Part shown: positions 56,201 through 64,000 of the stretch, piece by piece
Numbering within the stretch: the first letter of the stretch is position 1
How the letters are laid out: every line of letters begins with the position of its first letter
NCBI GenBank assembly: GCA_016199985.1
Contig: JACQFQ010000010.1
Span: 1-64,000, forward strand
Direction: 5' to 3'
Length of the DNA stretch: 64,000 bases
Source: Verrucomicrobiota bacterium
GTDB taxonomy: Bacteria; Verrucomicrobiota; Verrucomicrobiia; Limisphaerales; UBA11320
The notes under the pieces: model-generated
Database searches by the model: none
What the model was told of the DNA's origin: nothing
Seen by the model: the letters and a program-made list of their open reading frames with translations, nothing else
Program-made: the position numbers and the translations under genes

Positions 56201-59200
56201 ACCCGCAAGGCGCGTCGCTCGCCGGGCAGAGGGGCGGGGTTGGGTTCTCCGCCGGCTGGCTTCCCATCCTGGGATTCACAACCCCTCAGGGTTCTCTGGC
56301 GCTTCCGAACGCGCGCGTCGCGGGGAATCACGCCTCCGCCGTGTCGGGGCTCTCGAGCGTCAGCAACTCGAGAAACCTGTCGGCGCTCATGGGGCTCTCG
56401 GGAACCACACGTTACGTCAGCTTTCTGGCTCGGGCGGACGGCGCGGTGGGATTGGGAGGGCAGAATGGATACTTCGGCTTGCTGCTGCAAGGGAACCGCG
56501 CGCCGGATCTGTTTATCGGAAAACCGGGCGGGGGCGCGACGAATCGCTGGGTGATCGAGGATGCCGGGGGCGCTCAGCAAGCAGCCGGCGATGCTCCTGT
56601 GGTCTCGGGAGAAATACGATGGGTGGTGATTCGACTCGATTTCGCGGACGGCAATGATCGCGTCGCGCTTTATTTCAACCCTGTAGCAGGACAACCGGAG
56701 CCCGGCGCGCCCAACGCAATCCGAACAGACCGCGATCTCGGGACTCTCTCCAGCCTGGGCCTCACGTCGACGGGCGCATGGTCGGTGGATGAACTGCGCG
56801 TCGGCACCACATGGGAAAGCGTGGCGCCGGAAGTCAATTCGATCGCCCCGCTTGCGTTCCTTCCCCAGCTCCCCCAGAAGGCCACTGAAGGAGCGGCCTT
56901 TATTTATCGCGCGCTGCTGGCGGAGGATGTCACGCCACGAATCGCTCACTTTGAACTGATCAATCCCCATGCGGGCATGGTGATCAACGAGCTGACGGGC
57001 GTTGTGCTCTGGAGCCCGGGAGAACTGGATGGCGGCCAGACCATCGACGTGACCGTCCACGCGCACGATCTTCCCGAGCCGCCCGCCCGCTCCGCGGAAA
57101 CTGTTTTCCACATCGCTGTTCAGGAAGTGAACCAGCCCCCGCAGCTGGATTCCGTTCCCGCCACCGCGCGCGTTGCGGTTCAGGGAAACCCCTTCCAGCT
57201 GCAACTCAGCGCGACCGATCCTGATCTGCCGGCAAATCCTCTGCTGTTTGAAAAAGTTTCCGGCCCCGACGCGTTGTCCATCAGTCCCAGCGGCGCGATC
57301 AACTGGACGCCACCGATCGATTTTCCTCTGGGACCGACGAATGTCGAAGCCCGGGTGACCGACTTCAACGCGGCCGCGCCCGCGCAATCCCAACACCTCT
57401 CGAGCTCCCGAACGTTCACCCTGATCGTGCAAGCTCCAGTCCCTGATCCGAGCGTTGAGGTGACCGCGGCGCCCTTTCTTGTCAAAGAGAACGAGGAGGC
57501 TGACTTCAGCGTTGTGGTGAGGAATTCGGGAACCGGCGATGCCGCGAGCGTTGACCTGACGCTGTTCCTGTCGGCGCTGGAAGATACGCCAAGGCGCGCC
57601 ACGCTGGGCTCGGTTCTCCTCTCTCAAGGCAGTTATTCGCTTCAGGCCGGAGACGTGGTCTGCAAGCTGGGCGCCTTGCCGATGGGAGCGACGGCGACGG
57701 CGACGTTCCGGATCACCTTCCTGCAAAGCGACGGGGAGACCTTGCAATGGCAGGTCACGTCCGCAATCCCCGATCCCACACCGGGCAACAACAGCGTCGT
57801 CAGATTCGTTCGAATCGAGCGCGTTTTGCCGTCGACGCCGGCCAATCCGCTGGAGTGGCAGGTTCAGTCGGCGAAATGGGCCGGCGCGCACCGGTTCGTT
57901 CGGATGGCCTCAAACCCCGCGGGCCAGCCCTTCCTGGTGTCCAACACCAGCGACGAGACGAGCGTGTGCTCCATCTGGAACGGACTGGGCTGGGCGCATG
58001 CCTCCACGGAACGAGGATTCCCCGCGGCCTTTCGAATCCTCGATGTCGACAGGACCTACTCCGTTCAGCGCAGCGGGCCCAGCTGGTTTCTTCGGACGGG
58101 CTACACTTCGCCCGGGGGTTGTCTGAACGGGAACGAATACGAGGCCCCTTCCGTGACGGGAGGCTACTTGAGAGATGGGCTCTTCCACGATCCCAACTTC
58201 GTCGTCGCTTTGGTGGCCATGGCCAATGGAATGATCGACAAATTCGAAACGCACCTTCCCATCGTTGTCTCACCCGAGTTCCGCATCTTACAGAATCCGC
58301 TATGGCACGTGCGGCCTCTCCGGCCTATCGATGCCTCCACCCACAACATCGACTTCGCGGAGTGCGCGCCGATCAGCTCCGACGAGCTTGTCGGGCGGAT
58401 CTACGATCAAACGGCCGATCGCTCTGAGATCGTCTTCTGCGACTCCATCCCTCCCGACCTGAATCGTCTCGTGACGGTCATGTCCTTTTCAGGGGTGCGT
58501 TCCTGGCCTGGCGCCCGGGTCACAGCCGCCAAAATCCACTCGGTCAATGTCGCGGCGTTCACGGACCCCAATGGCTCGTTGTGGTACGCGCGGGCAACGG
58601 GACAAGGCTGGAGCGCTGAGCCGGTTTCCAATCTGCCGCAGGGAGTCATTGAAACGATCAAGCTCATCGGCGATGTGAACGACACTCCCACTCTCGCGCT
58701 GGGAACCCGCCTCTCCTGTGGAAGCCGACCCGCCACCCCCCTCTGCCCGGATTCGAAAATCTGGTCGATCGGCAGGCGCCTATCGAGTGGATGGTCGTTC
58801 TCGGAGGTTTATCGCGCGGAGATCACATCGGCGCTAACGGACGCAAGCGCAGACGTCATGGACTTGGATGTCGAAGCGTTCGGCCCGGAGGTTCGGCTCG
58901 CCCTCACCACGGGTTTTCCTGACTACGATCTCCGTCTGGCCCGACTCGCCCCGAGATGGGAACTCTTCCGGGATCTGGCGCCCGCTGTCGAGGACACCCA
59001 GCCCCGGTTGGCTCAAGCGCCCGACGGCACGGTCTACCTCGCGTCCATCGGAGGCATCGCCACGGGAGAGATCGGACTCCACATGGACCGGTTTCGGGGC
59101 AGCGACACCGGGATCGTGCATGTGGCGGCGCAGCTGGCGGAACCCTTCCAAGTCACCCACGTTTCCGTTTCAGATTACCGGGGACAGGAAGCAACGGTCG

Positions 59201-60942
59201 TGAGTCCCAGAGTGGAACCCCCGGGGAACTGGTTCACGCGGTTTCCCGACAACGGCGCGGGCTTCCTGCCCGTGGGCTTCTTCGATGCTTTCGACCCCTC
59301 GCAGCCCACATATCTCTACAAGCCTGGCACGAATGGGATATGGATCGGAGGCATCGGGCCCGATCACCGTCCGCGGGCCATTCAGCTCACGGATCTGCAA
59401 ACGCCCGCGGCTTATCCCGAGAACTCGGTTTCCCCTCCAGCCTTCACGCCTCCGGCGGCCGTGGCCTTCTGCGGCGTGGACGACGGGGTTGGCTCGGCCG
59501 CGATGTTCGCCGTGTATTTCAAAGGCCCGCCGGCAAATGAGCTGCGGATGGCGCGATTCGAGAACGACGCCTGGGTGGCGGACCGCCTGCTCGCCAATGT
59601 CGGTATTCAAAGCGCGCCGTTTGGAGGCCAGCCTTTGCTGTCCGCGCACTGGGCTCTCCACCAGCCTTTTGATAGCGCCGCAAACAAGGGCGTTCTCTAC
59701 GCGGCGTATCCCGTCCTGACGCCGGCAGGCGCCGTGGCTTTGACGATCGGCCGCCTGGATCTGGGCGATGATCTCGCGTCCTGGCAGGAGACGCAGCCGA
59801 TCCATCAGCCCAGTTTCGAATACGGCGTCCAAAGCCTCTCGCTGTCGGGTTTCCGCGAGTCGGTGAAGCTGGCGTTCGCGGATGAGCTGCTCTACATCCT
59901 GCACGCCGATCGGATCGCGGACTGGGCGAACGTCGCAAACGCGCGCCTCGAAACGCTCCCGGTGGAGCCCCCTGCCTCCAATGTGAACCTCAATTCCACC
60001 GAGCATTCCACTTGGGTGGCCTTTGTCCGAGGCGACCGCGTGCAAGCCATGGCGACCGGCATCGCCCGGGACTTCTCGGGGGTGGATTCTGTCGCGAACC
60101 AACCCTGGCTGCCGGCCGTGGCGCCCGAGATCGACACGCAGAATGTCTGCGTCGCAAGCGCGATGTGGATCTCCGCCAACCTCCACACCGACCCGCGAGA
60201 AACGAACCTGTTCAAGCCCTATCCGAAACCGCCCGAACCAGCGCCCAGCCCCCGACTGCAAGATGTCGCGCCATTGCAGGACAATCCGCCCACTCCGGCG
60301 CGACGAGCGCTGGCGGACCCGCGGCTGGGCATACTGCGCCACACACGCGACATCATGCTCCTCACGGCCGAAGGGCAGCGTCTCGAGGCCTTGTATCGGA
60401 AATTCAGCCCGGAAGCGCGCCAGCGCATGATTGCGGATCCGGCGCTGCTTTTCGCCGGGGTCCAACTGTTCCTGAACTACCTCCCAGGCGTGAACGACTG
60501 GATCGAAGGCCAGGGCGCCCGAAGCATCATCACGAGCGGCATGGTCGACGCGCTGAACAATGTCTGGCTGCGGCTCGCGAACCAAGTTTCCCCGGAGTTC
60601 AAGGCGGTCCTGATGTCGGAGCGGGAGCGATTCCATGGGTTCACGGACTTCGTCGGGAAAAACATGGATGAATGGGCTCAGTTGCTCCAGATCGTCAACT
60701 CCAGCGCCCCAAAGCTCCAGATCACCGACTCCTCCTCGAGCGAACAAGGCTTTGCGGTGACAGTCGCCCGGCTCGTCGACCTCGGATACAGCTACGCGCT
60801 GTTTCGCAAAACGGATGTCGAGGCGGAAACTTGGACACCCGTCGACAACGCAACGCAAACCATCACCCCGGACAAGGTCGTCCTCATGGATCCAACCCCT
60901 CCCAGCGATCACGCTTTCTATCAAGTGCGCGCCACTCGATAG
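53230..60942 (+). CDS. giant modular secreted protein (2570 residues)
   Basis: ATG 53230 is followed by a late hydrophobic signal (AQCLILCPLLALCLAPGILTG). Residues about 55-860 are beta-rich autotransporter-like repeats, starting with NKAGGNWNVPANWLPSRLP and closing with GTIRPGASPGVLRV and VLEIELAGTGVGQYDVLSV. A LamG/concanavalin-like region covers about 980-1190 (AWEPFDYPQGASLAGQRGGVG), putative Ig/cadherin-like domains 1200-1400, a DUF11/CARDB-like domain 1405-1530 (ENEEADFSVVVRNSGTGDA), and a long region with propeller-like strands to about 2300. A C-terminal module ends HAFYQVRATR. No protease or hydrolase active site is visible. A surface-attached or secreted adhesin/scaffold is inferred. 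The gene is alone; its neighbour is convergent. Confidence 0.8.
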   Translation: MSSAQCFVMFLREHDRPKESRFHVDRQHRRIAQCLILCPLLALCLAPGILTGDEITWTNKAGGNWNVPANWLPSRLPLPGDDVYVTNGGAYTLTLNVDTTVNSLTVGGPAGQQTFFSNGRRLSVGQTLFLGTNGAFRHNGTLTGAVVRVEGRWDWTGGTVSGFSNQSVFVQIAPMARLNMTNNAPRTLQRVAITNTGAITWSSGALLSSLGESLLQNEGLWSVETASATSWTVTGAGTTARVANGLAGTVRKSEAGAATLNASVLNLGLIEIKEGALVLNEGGTNQASIQVAALSALQVKDGTFDHLNSSTLSGAGTNHVSATGRVRFLTGARPDFSNMTVDIAGGRMEFDVGAELAVSALMLRGGTLAGGDTANVQGRFAWTAGVYSNMTVNALGGVLLGSQAGGTLTFTSGRIRNLADGQWVNSTIQSSTPGLSAVLENQALLQLSNQVTWSVTAGLSAILTNAGVLRQRTNTSESKIAATLQNASTGSIQAKDGDLNFTSGGFSAGVMESTGAGSLHFTSGSTPFEMRSGARVIGNGQLLVGGKVRCLAGSALDDASLNMRLLSGTLALDSNTSHNVGQLDLSAGELSGPGRLDALGLTTWQSTILDSNLVMNCRGGLVITGGVHSLTAATLRNSGVAQWTSGLIQTTIGPSAINNAPTGTFTVADASRWTVSGTNTSLFINEGVFSRDSGTRPVHLDVDFENRGDVRLPGFLELRSGTGRYRQITGRTVLVSGGLRTDPAVELDGGTLDGVGEIDATLHNSGTIRPGASPGVLRVRGDWAQTPSGVLEIELAGTGVGQYDVLSVDGRAMAGGGVRALLLGGFSPPADAIVAFLTSVGGVVGLFDRFDAPPGPPWMELLETPNTATLHVLATPPQLTIALGVSAAVSISAEQEFSLPVTLSFPGSDLQTVSLSAALTDPTLVPQANIRFAGTGRSRTMTFRPDLLRSGTATVTVSAGDGDGAAANASFLLQVTPAPPQGLLAWEPFDYPQGASLAGQRGGVGFSAGWLPILGFTTPQGSLALPNARVAGNHASAVSGLSSVSNSRNLSALMGLSGTTRYVSFLARADGAVGLGGQNGYFGLLLQGNRAPDLFIGKPGGGATNRWVIEDAGGAQQAAGDAPVVSGEIRWVVIRLDFADGNDRVALYFNPVAGQPEPGAPNAIRTDRDLGTLSSLGLTSTGAWSVDELRVGTTWESVAPEVNSIAPLAFLPQLPQKATEGAAFIYRALLAEDVTPRIAHFELINPHAGMVINELTGVVLWSPGELDGGQTIDVTVHAHDLPEPPARSAETVFHIAVQEVNQPPQLDSVPATARVAVQGNPFQLQLSATDPDLPANPLLFEKVSGPDALSISPSGAINWTPPIDFPLGPTNVEARVTDFNAAAPAQSQHLSSSRTFTLIVQAPVPDPSVEVTAAPFLVKENEEADFSVVVRNSGTGDAASVDLTLFLSALEDTPRRATLGSVLLSQGSYSLQAGDVVCKLGALPMGATATATFRITFLQSDGETLQWQVTSAIPDPTPGNNSVVRFVRIERVLPSTPANPLEWQVQSAKWAGAHRFVRMASNPAGQPFLVSNTSDETSVCSIWNGLGWAHASTERGFPAAFRILDVDRTYSVQRSGPSWFLRTGYTSPGGCLNGNEYEAPSVTGGYLRDGLFHDPNFVVALVAMANGMIDKFETHLPIVVSPEFRILQNPLWHVRPLRPIDASTHNIDFAECAPISSDELVGRIYDQTADRSEIVFCDSIPPDLNRLVTVMSFSGVRSWPGARVTAAKIHSVNVAAFTDPNGSLWYARATGQGWSAEPVSNLPQGVIETIKLIGDVNDTPTLALGTRLSCGSRPATPLCPDSKIWSIGRRLSSGWSFSEVYRAEITSALTDASADVMDLDVEAFGPEVRLALTTGFPDYDLRLARLAPRWELFRDLAPAVEDTQPRLAQAPDGTVYLASIGGIATGEIGLHMDRFRGSDTGIVHVAAQLAEPFQVTHVSVSDYRGQEATVVSPRVEPPGNWFTRFPDNGAGFLPVGFFDAFDPSQPTYLYKPGTNGIWIGGIGPDHRPRAIQLTDLQTPAAYPENSVSPPAFTPPAAVAFCGVDDGVGSAAMFAVYFKGPPANELRMARFENDAWVADRLLANVGIQSAPFGGQPLLSAHWALHQPFDSAANKGVLYAAYPVLTPAGAVALTIGRLDLGDDLASWQETQPIHQPSFEYGVQSLSLSGFRESVKLAFADELLYILHADRIADWANVANARLETLPVEPPASNVNLNSTEHSTWVAFVRGDRVQAMATGIARDFSGVDSVANQPWLPAVAPEIDTQNVCVASAMWISANLHTDPRETNLFKPYPKPPEPAPSPRLQDVAPLQDNPPTPARRALADPRLGILRHTRDIMLLTAEGQRLEALYRKFSPEARQRMIADPALLFAGVQLFLNYLPGVNDWIEGQGARSIITSGMVDALNNVWLRLANQVSPEFKAVLMSERERFHGFTDFVGKNMDEWAQLLQIVNSSAPKLQITDSSSSEQGFAVTVARLVDLGYSYALFRKTDVEAETWTPVDNATQTITPDKVVLMDPTPPSDHAFYQVRATR

Positions 60943-61030
60943 CCCGGATTGCTCCTCCCTGAAAGCTCAAGGCCGTCCAGCCAGCACGGAACTTCCACGC
61001 TGGCCTCCTGTGAGCCGCCCAGGCGGGTTG

Positions 61031-62188
61031 TTACCTCTGGATGCCCATTTCGCCAAGCGTCGTGCGGATGGCCGTGACGAGGGCCTCCATGTCCTGGGGG
61101 AAGAGCCGTCCGATGTTCCCGATTCGAAAGCAATCCACCTGCGTCAGCTTGCCCGGATAGATCACGAAGCCGCGACGGGACAGTCGCTGATAGAAATCCT
61201 CGAGAGTGAATCGGGGATCCTTGGGAAACGGGAAGGTGGTGATGATGTGCCCCTGGCAGTCGGCGGGCACGTAGGGGTCGAATCCCAGCGCGCGCATGCC
61301 CTCGACGAGCGTCTCATGGTTCTTTCGATATCGCCGCGCCCGACCTTCGATCCCGCCCTCCGCGTCCAGCTCGTCCAGCGCGCGCGAGAACGCGAGCAAA
61401 GCGTGGGTGGGCGGCGTGAAGCGAAACTGCCCGTTGCCTTCCAGCCCGCGCCACTGCGCTTGCAGGTCCAGGCTCAGGGTGCGCGCGGAGCCTTCGCTGG
61501 CGAGCATCGGTTCGCGTCGCGCAATGACCAGGCCGAAGCCTGGCACGCCCTCGACGCACTTGTTCGCCGAGGACACAAGGAAATCGACGCCCCACTCCGC
61601 CATGGAAATAGGGACCGCGCCGAAGCTGCTCATCGCGTCGACGATCAACACGCGCCCCAGGGAGCGAACCAGGCGACCGATCACGTCGATGGGGTTGAAA
61701 ATGCCCGACGTGGTTTCGCTGTGCACCACCGCGATATGGCTGATCCCCGGGTCCGCGCGAAGAGCGGCCTCGATCGCTGGCAGCGAGGGCCGCTGGTCCT
61801 CGGCGCATCGAATGACCGTCGCGGGAATGCGGTGTCGCTCCGCCATCTGAACAATGCGTTGCCCGTACGCGCCATTCACGACCGCCAGCAGCTTTCCGCT
61901 CGCGGGAATCACGGATGACACCACGGACTCGATCGCGAATGTGCCGCTGCCCTGCATCAGCACCGTCTCATATCCAGCCGCCTGGCTAACGCCCGCAAGG
62001 GCCAGGAGCCGCTGACGGATCCTTTTCACATGTCCGACGAACTCCTCATCTCGAGAGCCGAGATCCCGGAGCATGCTCTGTTTGACAGTCATGCTCGTGG
62101 TCAGGGGACCCGGGGTGAAGAGGAGCTTGTCGGAGGAGGCGCGCGGAGCCGTGGAGGATGTCGCGTCGGTGTCAGCCGGAGTATTCAT
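61031..62188 (-). CDS. phnW: 2-aminoethylphosphonate--pyruvate transaminase
   Basis: 385 residues, class V aminotransferase. The family signature is LFTPGPLTTS near the N-terminus, SRDEEFVGHVKRIR, MQGSGTFAIESVVSS, HSETTSGIFNPID, VDAMSSFGAVPIS and the PLP lysine Lys210 in VSSANKCVEGVPGFG. It converts 2-aminoethylphosphonate and pyruvate to phosphonoacetaldehyde and alanine. The partner hydrolase phnX or phnA/phnY is not adjacent. An alternative is use in the reverse direction for phosphonolipid or exopolysaccharide synthesis. It is divergent from the lipoprotein operon. Confidence 0.88.
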   Translation of the reverse strand: MNTPADTDATSSTAPRASSDKLLFTPGPLTTSMTVKQSMLRDLGSRDEEFVGHVKRIRQRLLALAGVSQAAGYETVLMQGSGTFAIESVVSSVIPASGKLLAVVNGAYGQRIVQMAERHRIPATVIRCAEDQRPSLPAIEAALRADPGISHIAVVHSETTSGIFNPIDVIGRLVRSLGRVLIVDAMSSFGAVPISMAEWGVDFLVSSANKCVEGVPGFGLVIARREPMLASEGSARTLSLDLQAQWRGLEGNGQFRFTPPTHALLAFSRALDELDAEGGIEGRARRYRKNHETLVEGMRALGFDPYVPADCQGHIITTFPFPKDPRFTLEDFYQRLSRRGFVIYPGKLTQVDCFRIGNIGRLFPQDMEALVTAIRTTLGEMGIQR

Positions 62189-62271
62189 AGTCGTAAAGCG
62201 CTCTCATTATTATCTGGCCCGCGAGGGCGGGTTTTCAGCAATCTGCACGCGGTCGATTTAACCGTCGAGTC

Positions 62272-62281
62272 CACTATAGTG
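62272..62281. promoter_or_regulatory. palindrome overlapping a -10-like box
   Basis: CACTATAGTG is a perfect 10-base palindrome that contains TATAGT (62275-62280), a good -10 box, 32 bases before the ATG at 62312. The -35 region (TCGATT, 62253-62258) is weak. It could be promoter plus operator for the lipoprotein operon. Confidence 0.4.
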
Positions 62282-62311
62282 ACAAAGAGAAACTCTAACC
62301 CCATCACAGCC

Positions 62312-63022
62312 ATGAACCCTTCGAGACCTGAGGACGACAGGACCGTCTGGAGCCTTGCCAAACACCTCGTGCTTCTAACCGTCGTTGGCTCCGCCCTAGT
62401 CGGGTGCGCGACCGAGTCCAACAAGACGGTGCAAGTCCCCGAAGTGCGCTCGGCAGGCGCCCCCTATGCCGGGCCGCGCTCCACCTTGGTGGTCGGAAAG
62501 TTCGATAACCGGTCCAGCTACATGCGCGGTCTGTTTTCCGACGGGATCGACCGTCTGGGCGGCCAAGCGAAGACCGTGCTGATCACCCACCTTCAAAAAT
62601 CCGGACGCTTCAAGGTTGTGGATCGAGAGAACATGGATGAGATCGCCCGCGAGGCGAAACTGAAGGGCGCCACCCAGGCTCTGAAAGGCGCGGACTTCGC
62701 CGTGACCGGGGATGTCTCGGAGTTCGGAAGGAAGGAGGTCGGCGACCGGCAGCTCTTTGGGATCCTGGGCAGCGGGAAGCAGCAGGTCGCCTACTCCAAG
62801 GTCAACCTGAACATCGTCAATGTGCTGACCTCGGAGGTTGTTTACTCCGTGCAGGGCGCGGGCGAGTACGCGCTCAGCAACCGCGAGGTACTGGGCTTCG
62901 GCGGGACCGCGGGGTATGACTCCACGCTCAATGGAAAGGTTCTCGACCTCGCGATCCGCGAGGCCGTCAACCGGCTTGTTGAAGGTGTGGAGCAAGGCAA
63001 ATGGCAACCCTCCAAGGAATGA
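62312..63022 (+). CDS. CsgG-family outer membrane lipoprotein
   Basis: 236 residues from ATG 62312. The lipobox LVGC follows a hydrophobic leader (HLVLLTVVGSALVGC). The body resembles CsgG: STLVVGKFDNRSSY, ITHLQKSGRFKVVDRENMDEIAREAKL and KGADFAVTGDVSEFGRKE. CsgG forms the curli secretion channel, but related proteins also occur with the DUF4810/DUF799 lipoproteins, as here, without any curli subunit gene. The stop overlaps the next start (ATGA), so the genes are coupled. Confidence 0.88.
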   Translation: MNPSRPEDDRTVWSLAKHLVLLTVVGSALVGCATESNKTVQVPEVRSAGAPYAGPRSTLVVGKFDNRSSYMRGLFSDGIDRLGGQAKTVLITHLQKSGRFKVVDRENMDEIAREAKLKGATQALKGADFAVTGDVSEFGRKEVGDRQLFGILGSGKQQVAYSKVNLNIVNVLTSEVVYSVQGAGEYALSNREVLGFGGTAGYDSTLNGKVLDLAIREAVNRLVEGVEQGKWQPSKE

Positions 63023-63369
63023 AAAGGAAGATTTCAATCGTCGGAGTCCTTCTGGCAGCCGTTCTCCTGGGCGGCTGCGCGGCCGATAAGTCGATCTATT
63101 CCTGGGGAGGCTACGAGGAACATGTCTATAGGATGTACAGCAAGCCTGACAAAGCCACGCCGGAGATCCAGATCAAGGCGATGGAGGAGGATTACGAGAA
63201 GGCGCGCTCGAAGAACAAGCCGATGCACCCGGGGTTTCATGCGCATCTCGGATACCTTTATTACCAGACCGGAAAGATGGATCAGGCCAGGAAACAGTTC
63301 GAAACGGAGAAGGCGGGGTTTCCCGAATCCGCCGTCTTGATGGATCGACTCCTCGCCAAACTGAAATAG
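63019..63369 (+). CDS. DUF4810-like small lipoprotein
   Basis: 116 residues; ATG 63019 overlaps the upstream stop and has AAGGA just before it. The lipobox LGGC follows ISIVGVLLAAVLLGGC. The mature part has SIYSWGGYEEHVYRMYSKPD and a TPR-like segment (HLGYLYYQTGKMDQARKQFE). This family is always found beside CsgG-like and DUF799-like lipoproteins, as here; function is not known. Confidence 0.85.
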   Translation: MKRKISIVGVLLAAVLLGGCAADKSIYSWGGYEEHVYRMYSKPDKATPEIQIKAMEEDYEKARSKNKPMHPGFHAHLGYLYYQTGKMDQARKQFETEKAGFPESAVLMDRLLAKLK

Positions 63370-63371
63370 CT

Positions 63372-64000
63372 ATGAGCCCACGTTCAATCTTCGCGGCCTT
63401 TATCGCGGCGGCCTTTGTTCTAGGGACCGGATGCAAGTCGATTCCACCCAAGGACTACACACTTTTCCGACAGCACATCCCGAAGTCCATCCTAGTGCTT
63501 CCCCCCCTCAACGAGACCACGGAGGTCGAGGCGCCCTACGGTTATCTGGCCGCGGTGACGCGTCCTCTTTCGGAATGGGGCTACTACGTGTTCCCGGTCG
63601 CGGTGATCGATCACTTTCTCAAGGAGAACGGGATGCCGACGCCCGGGGAAATGCATCAGATTCCCCTCCCAAAAGTCCGCGAGATCCTCGGGGCTGACGC
63701 GGTGCTCTACATCACCATCACGAAATACGGATCGAAGTATCAGGTCATCAACAGCAAGACAATTGTGTGGGCGAAGGCTCGGCTGGTGGACACTCAGTCG
63801 GGTCTTGTGCTTTGGGAAGGCGCAGGAGGCGCCGAAATGAACTCCGGAGGATCCGGAAACATCTTCGGCGACCTGATTGCCGCTGTGATCACCCAGGCCG
63901 TCAATAGCAGCACGGACCAAGCCCACAACCTGGCCCATCCGGCTGCCTCGGTGTTGATCATGGCCAAGGACCAGGGACTGCTGCTGGGTCCGCGACATCC
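63372..64000 (+). CDS. DUF799/GNA1162-like lipoprotein, 3' end beyond the window
   Basis: At least 209 residues, open to the last base. ATG 63372 lies 2 bases after the previous stop. The leader FAAFIAAAFVLGTGC ends in a lipobox-like Cys. Sequence SILVLPPLNETTEVEAPYGYL and EILGADAVLYITITKYGSKY match the DUF799 (Neisseria GNA1162) fold, which is close to the TolB N-terminal/ABC-type periplasmic fold. It is the third member of the lipoprotein operon; the rest, including the stop, is outside. Confidence 0.82.
   Translation, partial: MSPRSIFAAFIAAAFVLGTGCKSIPPKDYTLFRQHIPKSILVLPPLNETTEVEAPYGYLAAVTRPLSEWGYYVFPVAVIDHFLKENGMPTPGEMHQIPLPKVREILGADAVLYITITKYGSKYQVINSKTIVWAKARLVDTQSGLVLWEGAGGAEMNSGGSGNIFGDLIAAVITQAVNSSTDQAHNLAHPAASVLIMAKDQGLLLGPRH

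Noticed and set aside
62218..62235. Hairpin CCCGC-GAGG-GCGGG followed by TTTT
   Set aside because: It lies between two divergent starts, so it would not terminate either gene; the stem is only 5 bp.

Overview
The window looks like a chromosomal segment of a Gram-negative, free-living member of the Verrucomicrobiota, or a close PVC relative. The signs are high GC, large secreted proteins built from autotransporter-type beta repeats, DUF11, Ig-like and FG-GAP/ASPIC modules, a DUF1501 protein with a Tat-like leader, a membrane-anchored ECF sigma factor, a CotH/lamin-tail protein, and an LptD that implies an LPS outer membrane. The phylum call is inferred from gene content; no rRNA is present, and I saw no tRNA gene or CRISPR array.

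Layout. (1) 1-10.5 kb: visibly less GC-rich than the rest. A broken ExeA/TniB-type transposition ATPase lies at the left and a large palindrome plus a probable transposase remnant at the right. Between them are three co-directional genes for large secreted proteins, two with N-terminal trypsin-like protease domains, and the first and third share the same C-terminal module block. (2) 10.5-12.7 kb: an SDR dehydrogenase and an MFS transporter. (3) 12.75-14.6 kb: rpmI-rplT-pheS, with no infC before and no pheT after. (4) 14.7-21.4 kb, minus strand: tilS, ftsH and a CotH-kinase/lamin-tail secreted protein. (5) 21.7-24.5 kb: a bifunctional fucokinase/GDP-fucose pyrophosphorylase. (6) 24.5-33.7 kb, minus strand: a periplasmic-binding-domain sensor kinase, a NarL-type regulator, a GAF kinase and a two-subunit NAD-linked formate dehydrogenase. 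(7) 34-41 kb: a putative secreted glycosidase, an ECF sigma factor with a membrane segment and extracytoplasmic tail, and a secreted FG-GAP/Ig protein. (8) 41-47 kb: DUF1501 protein, LptD, a secreted esterase and an SMP-30-type protein. (9) 47.1-53.1 kb: a complete RND efflux operon (pump, adaptor, outer membrane lipoprotein). (10) 53.2-60.9 kb: one gene for a 2570-residue secreted protein. (11) 61-64 kb: PhnW aminotransferase, and divergently a three-lipoprotein operon (CsgG-like, DUF4810-like, DUF799-like) that runs off the right edge.

How the parts fit: most of the coding capacity is for envelope and secreted functions (proteolysis, surface adhesion or sensing, glycan use, drug efflux, LPS export), alongside core translation genes and formate oxidation under local two-component control. 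The most unusual items are the island of secreted proteases, the membrane-tethered sigma factor whose upstream region shares a 9-bp motif with the next gene, a short RG..GT..H-type module inside the putative glycosidase, and a small module ending in FYR that recurs in five secreted proteins.
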